Shown one piece after another: positions 41,201 to 53,309 of a stretch of 64,000 nucleotides of DNA; position 1 is the first letter of the stretch, and the number at the start of each line of letters is the position of its first letter. Made by a program: the position numbers and the translations under genes. Origin of the DNA: Leptasterias polaris. Taxonomy: Eukaryota; Echinodermata; Asteroidea; Forcipulatida; Asteriidae. The stretch is from contig JAZGTN010000006.1 in assembly GCA_037783415.1 (NCBI GenBank), forward strand, positions 1,302,001-1,366,000, in the 5' to 3' direction. The notes below the pieces were generated by a model, which saw nothing but the letters and a program-made list of their open reading frames with translations, was not told where the DNA came from and did no database searches.

Positions 41201-44200
41201 CCAAAGTGCAGAGACCATCCGGCAATGATCCTAGTGCAGCTATAGTACATTGACACTCATCCCACCCAAGACCTTGCCTAAGTATTCACATGGCAGGAAT
41301 GGACAATAAATCAATCACTGTAAAAAGCTACCCATGTGTTGGATTCTCGCATCTTTGTTCATTTGTCTCCATGAATGTTAGACACGGGCATCAGGATGCT
41401 GATTGGACTGAGCCGTGTAACATATTTATGCATTCGCACGTCCCAACCTTAAGGAAGTTGTTCCGTATGTACACAGACAAAATCATTGCAAAAATATCAT
41501 TGGTAAACATACGGCAAGTATGATGTACTGAATAAACAACTATTACTAAAGGGAAGAAAAATGTGTGTGGATCTATATCAGATATTGTAGACAGAACAAT
41601 TGTGATCATGAGTTTAAAATGCTTTGTCACGTTTTATCAAGTTTGTGGCTACCAGAACTCAACATTTGTACACTAACAACTTGAGCAAAAATCCAAAAAT
41701 TTGTGATACTTCAAACCAAAGATAAATTTACATGTTCTGAGAAAGATACACTTGTCAAATTTTTTTCGCAGCCACTGTCAAGACACAAGAGGGCTGACAA
41801 AATTTTAGTGAACCCGATCCTGTATAAAAATGAGCTGGTGCCTATTATTGATTAAGTGTTGACATATGGTGTGTCCTCAGGGAACTTTTTGGCCACTGTT
41901 GACATACACACAGTCATGGTGTGAGATGGCTCAATTGCCACTTTAGTGATACTAGTATAGACCTTTCCATTGCAACAACACAACTGAGTTTTTGCCAACT
42001 AAGGTTGGAAACTATGGGAAGCCATAAGTGCAAAGCAAAATCAGATAATCACAATTTGAAACACACATATTCAAAAATAGTTTTGAAAATGTTGGAAACA
42101 AGCAACCAAACACGGCATGTCTGTTTTTATAAAAGTTTTAAGTAATGTTGAATTTGGTCACAACATCTGTTAACACGATTGAACTTTTTTTGCTAACATT
42201 CGGCCATCCATGCCAACCAGCGTTGTTTGTTTATCAACAATGGAATGTATGTATGTACATGTAACTTTTTACTACATGTACAATACACATGGCCAATTGC
42301 ATGATTGGACTTCACCATAAATCTCAAAGAAAAATTCACATACACGTAGAATACGTGACCAGCACACACTAAACAGAGTGTCGAGTCAGCGTTTTTGAGA
42401 TATAATATTCATGTTATTAGTTTCCTGCTTGAAAAGGGTTTATTTTTATTTTGGGAGCATGCTGGCAATATACTCATGTACATGTAGATACCGAGTTCGC
42501 AAAGATGATGTACATGTACGATGCATGCATGTATTCTTTTACATTTTTAATTAGTTTCAGGATTACATAGTGTTATTACAAATATTGCAAAAAACTTCAT
42601 GGTTCATGGGGCAGAACCCACATCAAAGATATTTGAAATTTGTTTTCTTAAAATCACTCATGAATGCAATACCCTGGGAAACCAACCTGTAAGAAAAACA
42701 CAATGAATCAAACAACAATCAAATTCATACATACATGTATACTGTACATGTACATATACTGAACCCCCCCCCCCTTCCCATTAAACAAAAAATAGAAACA
42801 TTTAATAAAAAATAAACAAATAAAATAAATAAAAAAACATATTAATAAGTACCTAAATATAATAAAATAAAAACAATATAAAAACCCCAAATGACAAAAT
42901 TAATAAATAAACATAAAGAAAAAAAATAAATGATAAAATAAATAAATGAATAAAATAAACATAATTCATAACCTGATCCTCTACCAAGTGATTGCCGAGC
43001 ATGCAACCTTTCGTTATCGAATTAAAACCATTTGCATAAACTGAAATTTCTGTAAAAGGTTACGCAGGTCTACATGTACTTTTATTGTTGCAAGCCAACG
43101 TAATTTCTCACAAGGTCACAGCCTTGTTAATAAATCCATTGATCAACTAATTATAATAAAACAAAATTGGTAAAGCATGATGTAGCTAAGCTTGGGCGAT
43201 ATTGCTTTTTTTTATTCACGATACATCGTCAAAAATCGCGGTTAATTTGTGACGTGCGTTGATGAGGGAACCCACTTCAGATTTAAAAATAGTGTTAAAA
43301 CTGAAGTGCCGCGAATTGGTTATTGATGTAAGGAAATTTGATAAAGGCTGTAAAGCTCTCCATTCTAGCCATGGTTTTATTCTTCATGTTACCCGAAGCA
43401 CCACGAACGCAATTGGCACAGGCTGATTGGCTGATTCCTGACCGGCCGCTTTCCGATTGGCCGATCGCGTGAATAATTATGACGTATGCTTCTCACAGCT
43501 TTCCGATTGGCCGATCACGTGAATAATTATGACGTAGTGCTTCTCACAGCTTTCCGATTGGCCGATCACGTGAATAATTATGACGTAGTGCTTCTCACAT
43601 CACTGCCATAGTATTCATCACCTCGATCCCGCAGATGAGCTTGCATGCTCCTAACGTGGTAAACTTTATAGTTAGGGGGTGAAGGAATGGCGGCGTGTAG
43701 CTGTGGTAACGAAAAGGCAAGGGAAATTCCCTTTGTGAGAAATCACCTCGTGATCGGAGGAACGTTTGTACAGTACATGCGTGAGCAATACCGCACAGTT
43801 TTCGTTTGTTTGATGTTGGTCTGTATGAGACCGTCTGTTTGATGTCGGTCTTTTCGAAGAATCCCAGTCGGGGATCAATAGTAGGGAATCTTGCGGTTGC
43901 GGTCGGTGCCTTTTTATGTTTTTAAACAGCTCATATCATCTCGATTAGGAAATGCATCGTGATCATTCATCGAAACCGCGATTTGCCGATATTGCGATTT
44001 AAAAAAACAGACACGATATCGTAATCGTTTAAAAAAATGTATCGCGATTTTCGATAATATCGTGGTATCGCCCAAGCTTAGATGTAGCTATGACCTAACA
44101 TTTTACAAGATACTGAAATGATTAATTAGGGGATGTAAATAAGAGCATAAAAGAAATTTCCACACTAACAAAATACAAGTGGATATTAAACGCAACATAT

Positions 44201-47200
44201 AAAGTCAGTCATAAGCAACCCTGAACAAATGTGTTTTGTGCATGCTTTTGAAAATGTCCAGAGATTGGTTAACGTGAGTAGGTATACACATTCAAACCGG
44301 GGACCTATAACAAAAGAGGACAATAGGTCCACGGTTCGGGAAAGGTCCACGGTTGGAAAACGTGTACAAAACCAATGGGAGCTGTTGTAAAAGAGTATAA
44401 ACAAAAGAGGGACAATAGGAGGTCCACGATTGCAGGCGTATACACACTTGGGTGAGTTGGGACAATTTATTCCACCTTGGAAAAGACGAGAAATGCTTGT
44501 GTGCAGCTTTTCTCTATCAGTCAGGGTTGCCCTTAAACATTTTCAGTGACTGGCCCTGCAGGTCCCGTGAGCTTGTCATTTCACTAGTCTACCAGCTTTT
44601 TAACTAGTCCATATTTCATCTTAAATAATGATGCTTTTCATAACTGAACTAGCCAGCTAGACCACTTGGAGTGAATTGTTCCTGGTCCTCATGTGTTTTA
44701 ACTGGTATTTGGCCAGTGGTCAACTGTTTAGTGAGAACGATGTCTATCCATTGTAAATTATGATACAAGGGGTGAATAATGAAATTTTCTGTTCACTATA
44801 AGTTCAAATGTACTGTATTTTGATAAGTTCTCTTAATTGACAAAAACCTTTCACAATAAACACTTTCTGAACATGCAGTGTTCTCCCCTGGTCCGCTGGC
44901 CAAATTACTAGTTAAAATACCCCAGAACAAGTCAAAATTCTTTCCAAGCGACGGCTTGCCCGCTCAGTGTTGAAGAGCATTCCTGTTTAATATGAAATAT
45001 GACCAAATGATAAAGCTAGGGGACTAGAGAAATGACAAGCTAACTGGTCCTGCTGGCTAGTCACTGAAATAGTTAAGGGCAAGCCATGACATCATTCAAA
45101 AAGAAAATCAAAATACACTGCAAAAACATTATGACATATTGACAGCATCACATGGGGACTGATTTCTTCAATTTGATTTATTCACTTACATGTAGGAGTC
45201 AAATGTTGACAAATTCTATTTGAAAAGGCAGATTCAGAAAGAACGAATAGGGGACGCACACATATAGTAATGAAGTTCGGGCTATCAAATGTAAAATCTT
45301 CCGACGCAATGCTTTTTTGAAGCAAATTCCCCTGCTAGGAATCATACATAATTGAAAACTTTCCGCTCTTCTTAACCGCAGAGCATCCCCCCGGCAACAG
45401 TGTGCATGCGACACAGCTAAGGGTAATGACCACCCCACAACAAAAATAGAAGTAAAAAATAAAAATAAAGGAACATGGGTCGTGTCGTCCACGAGGCTTC
45501 TTTTAAAAGACAGCAGACAATCGTTGCTTCTCCACCCACTCAGTTTCCAAGGAGCCTCGGCCATTGTCCAAGAAGACGACGAGGCAACTTGAGAGACTTC
45601 ACATTTGAGAAGGGGAGAAGGATACGATAGTCAGATGCGGCATTTATCCCCAGTGCTGGATGCACTGGCCCAAACGCAAGTAATGTTCTCTTTGTTCATT
45701 GGGATGAACTGTAAGAGGCGCATTCAGGATGAGAGTATGAACAGTTTGGTCAGATTAAGATTTTTTCAAGAGAAGATATTATTTAAAAAAAATCCAATCA
45801 AGAAACCCTTTAAAGAGTTGAGGATGCCCCACAGGCAGCTGTAAAAGCCACTAGTGTGCGACTAACCCCAACTACCTTAACTAGGCTCCTTCCTCAGTCT
45901 GAAAAAAATCCAACACCATATAAAACGATTTTATTTCTTCTTCACAGCTTCCTTATAGAAGCCTCTTTGGAATGATAAAAAGAATCCCAATGTGATTTGA
46001 ACAGCTATTTTGCTGGAGGGATGTCACACGTCCAGAATTCATGTACGTGTTATCATCAAGGATCCGCCATGGCACATTTCACTTCACTCGGCAAGCACAA
46101 CAAAAAGGGACCTTGGTTTTCTCACACCTTAGTTAGGAAGACCAGGTGGCACAATTACGGGATACAAACAGCAGAAGATGAGAGTAGAGACAAGCAGTGA
46201 GTTTATGTGCGCATTGAGCGTGTGGTGCGTGCATCTGCTAGATAAATACGCATGAAGATGCCTATCTTTCGTACACACAGTCTAACTTATTATACATGAA
46301 CAGTACAGTATGTACATGTGCATAATTAACTGTGATGGGTGTCTTCTAAACGACTGTGCAGTGCTGATTTGTAAACGAACACAACCTTTACAGTATCAAC
46401 AGGGTGGTGCACGAACCTACCAGCACAATACACATTCTATTCACCTGTACTTGAAGATGTATACAATTTCAATGCCACTCAAATCAACATAACTCAATGC
46501 AATTAATAAGGATGGGAGAATTAAAGTTTGATTTAAAGAGTGTGTGAATACACACCTGTTTTTTTCCCAAGGTTTTAAAAACTCTGGACAGCCACTAATG
46601 ATTTAACGGTTTGCATGCCATGTAAAATATCTCTACCACAGTGAGTAACTTGATACAATAACAATTTACTTACTTGCACTGCGCTACTTACAGATGACAG
46701 GATGACAGGCACGCACATACATGTAAGTGGAGTAATTTATTCAAAGCTTCACAGATCAATAAATTCAAAATAAACTTCACATGCAATGATTTCACTGACA
46801 CGTGGAGACTGTAAGTGGCTTTGTGAATTCATGAAAACCATAGAAATAAGTTGCCAAAATAACTTCTTGTTATCGATAACAAACCAGCGGTGAATCCAAG
46901 GAAAAGTTGATTTTTTAAAAGGAAATTTGTCTGAAAAATCCCATAAATATCTGTCTTGAAATTCCCCAGCCCATCCCAAAATGGAGGACTTTTAACTCCC
47001 CAGTGGAAAAAAGATGTGTATTTTATCCCGAGCTTCGCTGCGGTTGATCGTGTCATTGCAAGCACAGTGTTATTCTTTGGCTGTTTAAAGTGGGACTCAA
47101 TGGTGTTCTCAAGGTGCAATGAATGATGGCGTCCAATTCAAATAAGACAGTAGCGAAGGAGGCAGATTACGTCAAGATGATAGGAGAGGTAGATAAGAGA

Positions 47201-50200
47201 TGCTCTTAATCAGACGGGATGTTGCAATCTCAAGATTTTCTTGGGACTCTCAAACTTGAGAACCGGTTTGCCTTCAAGAGAGCTCCTAGATACGTAGGGT
47301 GGCGGGGAGGGGATAAATTAATTAACAATGGGATTGAAGTGAAATAAAAGATTGAATCTGTATGGTTTGGGTGGCCTCCGTAAACACAATCCACTCACAG
47401 AGAATGAGAGCCCCCGCCTGACAGACACGAGCTAAAGCTTCTTTCTTTAAATTGCAATTTGGGCAAATGCACAGGCCCTGTGGTCATGTGCATAACCCCT
47501 AACAAATAAAACGCCCCCTAAATAAAGGAAAAACAATCTTGGGAAACCAAGAGTTAAGTATTGCTAAAAGTATATTAAGTGTCCAGGCAACAATGATGAC
47601 ACCTCACACAGTCATACTTAACTTCTGTCTGGTTGTCTGACACATACATGTACAAACTTTTAGATAGAATCTGCTACATGTAGGGCCAGAACGTGTGGCC
47701 ATTAACAATTTGTTTGCACATATTACACAAAAAACACTTACATTTTTACTCCAATAATTGCTGGTGGTTCACTTACAATTAGAGTACATGTAGAATTCTA
47801 CTACTGAATTGAACTTCAGTTTTTCTGGATATGAAGTTGAAATATTGCACAAATGACTTTGTTTTTCTCAAATATCAATTTATGATCATTAGGCTTGTTT
47901 TTGTACACCACTTTTTTAATAATGAGCATGACGATTGATGGTGAAATGTCTCGTACGGTAAAAATCTTCTCGCTTATAATACATGTCTGCCATTAGTTTT
48001 CATAATGTCTTTTCTGAACATTACAGAGTACAGATTATCCGTCTTTACAGCGGACTGTTAAATTGTCAATGAATACATGTTTCCTTAGCAGCTAAATTAT
48101 AGAGCGACTGTCATTATGGGACTTTGAAAATAAAAATAGAGATGCCACAATGCTGCGATTCAAAACTCAACGCTAATCCAATAAGGGGGCATTTCTCGCA
48201 GCATTAAGCACTTACAGCTTTCCTTTACCGTTGACTGGTAACGAAGTTCACTATGATTAAATGTCACCTTGGCGGAGACTAACAGAAAAAGGGATCTCTA
48301 CCACGCGGCGCAAAGATATATCCCTTGCAGGACGACGACTGCTATCTTTACGCATCGCATTCTGAAAGGAATCAACATTGCGGAATTTTAAAAAAAAAGA
48401 CGGCTTTCCCAATAATCTGATAAGGATGAAGAACCTGATGGAGGAAGATGCACAATGACAAGCAATCCTTCACTCACTCACTCTCATGCTGCTGCTGATC
48501 GGACAGTGATATGATATATGCGTATCCAATCTAATAAGTGTCCGTTTGGAGAAGGGATGTTTGGAGATAGGTCTCTGTACATTTGAACAGAGTGCGTACA
48601 ATGGAGCGCTTCGGTTTTGGCTCTTCCAAATTTGCATTCTTATTGTAAATAGCTGTTACTCAAAATGTGTCCCTCTAGTGATCTTTTTGTCTCCCAGGTG
48701 GTGAACAGAGAAGTTTTTCCTCGGGGAGCAGTCCACAACAAAACGATCAGTTTTGAAGGGCTTTAAATTTTGTATGGTTGAAAAATGCTTGCCAACATTC
48801 CAGGACATCGCAGAGGGTGCGTGAACTCGCTGCTTCTTGAAGCATGTCCAGATGAGCACTCAAGTATGCAAAAACATGTGTATTAATACTTCAGACGTCT
48901 CCCGATTCAAAGCCATGGGAAAGCCATACAGGCTAAGTGTGTGTGTGTATGGTGTGCGGGGAGAGTATAAATTTAAAAACAGCAGGGGTATTCCGGTCGC
49001 TCCTTAATCAAGAAGCCATACATGAAACGGCCAGCTCTTTTTGAGGCAATCAAAACCACAGCTGGTACGACATTGGTGTGACACGGAGAGGTTTTTTATT
49101 TACATACTGACGTGAAGACCAATATTGTGCTGACCGGCTCCAACAAAACGAGAGCAAACTCTGCATTTTCTCCCAAACGCTCATTATTTGTGTTTCTCAT
49201 TTCAATAGGCGAATACCTGCAGAACTTGGGGATGCAAGTAAGTGCATTACTGGAAATGCTCCGAGGTGAGACTTGTGCACATCTGGGTTTACAAATATAT
49301 ATTTTTTTACTTATAATGTTAGCTACAGATACATTTAATTTGTGGGAGGTGATCAGTTTTTTGTGAAAGGCGGGAACGAGCGGGTTTGCTGGAGACAGGA
49401 GTTGTGATGGGTGAGACAAATAGAAAGACTGGGGGGGTGGGTGTACATGTATATGCCAATAAAACACTGTATACTCAGTTGCAAGTTTTGTTTCTTAACA
49501 TTTCAATTAATTACAGGGTACAGAGGGGGGGGGGAGATGTGTTTTGTATTAGATTAAAGTTACAGTGGCTGAATATATAAAGCATGGCAAGGTCATTTCT
49601 GGCAGCAATTATTTAATAACAGTAAAACAAAATTTACAATTCCACCACACTTAGAATTCTCCCTTAACAGTGGTCCGCTGGCAAAATGCCAGTTTAAACA
49701 CCAGAGGACCAGTCAAATATCACTCCAAGTGGTCCGACTGGCAAAAGCATCCCTTTTTCATTTGAAATATGGACCAGTGGAAAAGGTGACGGACTAGTGA
49801 AATGACAAGATAACCGGTTATGCTGGCTAAAAAGTTCAGGGCAAACCCTGACACTGTGTTACTAAAAGGGAAATGCAGAGGAAACGGAAGGTTTAACAAA
49901 CCCTCTAGGAAGCAACTACATGTAATAAGTACTAGTAAACTTGCAAAACCATGTATAATTCTCTTTTGGGAGGAGTGTTTGCTCTGAAAACAGTTTCGAA
50001 CAGTATACTCTGCTCATTTTCAGGAGAATGCTGTTGCTGGTGATGTTGAGGAGTAAATAGGGCTGGAGGGATGATCAGTTGATTTTTCTTTAAAATCAAC
50101 TTTAAAGTAGATTTTGAACCTCATTCATCATGTACAAAACGTAGACACTATACACAAACACTTCAGCACAGGAAGCGTAAACTCAAGAAGCCCTGATGAA

Positions 50201-53200
50201 CTATCCGATTTCACCTCATCTTGATAACTTCCGTGTCTCGCAACAATGCACCTTTAAGATGATGTGCATGTATGCCCAAGTGATAGAATAAGCTACTCCA
50301 AGGCGCAGATGCACTGAAAGCATTTCTAATCAAAGACGTGCATCAGCGACCGCTATCCCGCTGGCTATATGGAAATAACTCCTGGTGTAAGATGCTATCG
50401 TGGGAGTACCAGCTTTTGCTGCCGTGAACAGAGAGTATTCAGTAATCAAAGGTTCACAACTTGGGTGCTGGACAGACCAACCATGGACACAACATGTAAC
50501 ACATCCCTTTGTAGTATGTAAAATACAGGGCATATTATTCTTATTATTGTATTCCCAATACATTTTCACATTTTGAAATATTATTATTGAGCAGTTACAT
50601 GTGATTTTTACTCAACTCTTGTAAGTTGTATGAAAACCAATTGTTCACCTCTGCAAATATTTTAAGATACAAAACTCATATTATATATAGTCTATAATTT
50701 ATATAATGTGTGAACACAAGAAATGTGCAAAAGGTTATCTCCCATATCTATGATCTGTGTCACTGTCAAAGTGCATCACGGGTTCAGACCTTTGAAGTTG
50801 ACAGTGAACTCTTGAGCTGATACGCTCTCATTGTGCAAGTTTACCATCGCATCGCACATAATACCGCACAACAACCCCCTAAAGTTCAACATTGGAGGCG
50901 CCGTGACCGTGATTTAGTTGATACCCTCCGTTTACATTTCTTCTCCAAGATAATTTAAAAATTGAAACGCCAGTAATGGAATCGAACTGGCATCATCATC
51001 CGCAGGAGACATCATGGCTAGACACTCCGGTGGATATTAAGGCAGTTGGCAACAGCAATATCGTTGAACTTTTGCAGATTTACCACGATCCGGTCGGTCG
51101 AGCTCCAACCAGTCCCCTTTAATTTAGACATGGTCTCTCTTCAGCAGATGTAATGAGCAGCAGCAGCATTGGGCTACCAGCTGTGACTCCATGAGACAGA
51201 TAGTGAGCATACCTCACACTACAGGGGCTAAGCAATACCACTAAAGTACTCAACAAAATGCCAAGCTGTTCCCACACCTAACAAAGCCCAAATATGGTCC
51301 CCATTAATGAAGGTCATTTTCTCCCATCAGCTAAAAGTACTTGCTTCTGTTCATCAGCGACCAAAGATGGCTACTTAGTGGTGCAGGACCAAACCTTAGG
51401 TTTGTTTGTTAAGAGATTGATAATGATCCCTTGATGGATACCTGAGAAAGTGGTTCTGAGGCAATTACCATCCGCACTCTTTTCTTCTCTCCGTTTCAAA
51501 CGTGAAAATAAGAACTCTACCCAAGAGCATACCCTGATGTCTGAATGCTGAAGTGCAAACTCATTTCCTCCATCAACAAAAAGGTTGTTCAACCTCATCA
51601 CTCTATGATTAATGAAACACACCACTTCTTGACAAAAACAAGGAAAAATGGCTGATTAAAGCTCAACTGGATTAAAAGAACACCAAAAAGGTTAAACCCA
51701 CAGTTTGCAACGACAAAAGAAACATCAGACAGTAACGCGTACATGTAGAGTACACGCAATCAAAATGAACACAGCTTCGTTTCCCAGAGGACAATCACCA
51801 GTACTCTTCAAGTTACAGAATTTTCTTGAAATCCAACACATCTGTTGTTTCAATGTTCAAACAAAAAACATTTTGTTTACTAACAGAACATCACCCCTTC
51901 TCATCCATGTAAATGATGTACAGTGTGTGCACATTGCAGGGAGTGCAACATTGCCGTATGCCTTTCGGCTGTTTAATACATTATTGTATCTAATTACCTT
52001 CACAAGCCTGAGATAATTGCCACATGAATGTTACCAACATTGACAATGTTACCAACATTGACAACATTTACATGTCAATGGCGTTTTCTCCAGCTTTCCT
52101 TCAATCAATCCGACATGGCTTCAAAACTCAAAGCATGGTCAAAATCATCCAAGATTGATACAACATAATTAACAAATGGCAAACTTGACTTTTTAAATTG
52201 AACGATCTCTGAACTTTGACAGAGAAAAGGCCCAAAATGTTAACTTCAGCGGGGACAAACAAATTCACCTTTTTCTTCCTTCGTTAATTGTAATAAAACT
52301 CAAAGCATAAGCAACCTTTAAACCGTTTTAAAAAACAACACACAAACCGGCATCAACTTCAGCAGTCCCCGAGAAAGTGCATGACCTTTTATCTGCAATT
52401 AAAGTTTAATTTCAAGCACTTATTAAATAAGTCGTGTCCCTGCACGGGGGAGATCATACTCCACAATGTGTCTAGCTGCTCCCCTGCCAGATGACACTAG
52501 TCGCTAAAGCAAGTTTTATCGGACGCGTTGTCGTGACAATCAGGAGATTGCCGCATTAGAGACCACAATCCTTGGCTGGCTGATCCCTGGCTTTCCATCC
52601 CTCAGTGTTTCGCTCTCCTTATTCCTGAAATCTACCAGCACAAACCGATACTTTTATTTGGCAATGGCGGCTCAATGATCCTGTCCGGTAAATCACTGAT
52701 TTTGGTGAAGTCTTTAAAATGTTGCACACATTTCTGGCCCAGGAATCTAAGGCTTGAACATTGATTAAGGCACTCTCGACTGCACAAACAGACGATAACA
52801 AAAAATAGCTGGCATGGAGGCTTCCAACAGCCACGGTGTTTCTGAGTGTTTCATTAAATTGTCTTGTAATAATTTTGTTTTGTTAACCCCAAAATATTGC
52901 TAAATTATGCACTGCTTTCATTCCATGCACACACCCCCCCCCCCCCCCCCCCCCAGTAACCCTTCCTTACAAGATATTTAAGTCAGTCAGTGACAATAAT
53001 ACTTCTTTAAAAATCTTTATGTCGAAGTTGTTCCTTACAAATTCCCTGAATCACTTCAGGGCACTGGCAGCCGGTCACGCAAGGCAAAACAAGATCCTGA
53101 GTGCAAAAGCGCATTGGTTTAGCTGACACGCAAAAATTTGTGAAATCTATCAAGGGCCTTTCCCCAAACCTCTAGCTCTGGCTTGGGCTTCGTCATCATT

Positions 53201-53256
53201 TTTGGAGCAGCGTACATTTTGCACGGAACATCAAACGGAGCCTGGAGCCGGAGCCT

Positions 53257-53309
<53 letters not shown>

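Noticed and set aside
50964..51045. tRNA-like sequence on the minus strand (GTTCGATTCC with downstream T-run)
   Set aside because: B-box is good but the A-box and acceptor stem are not convincing; at most an old SINE fragment.
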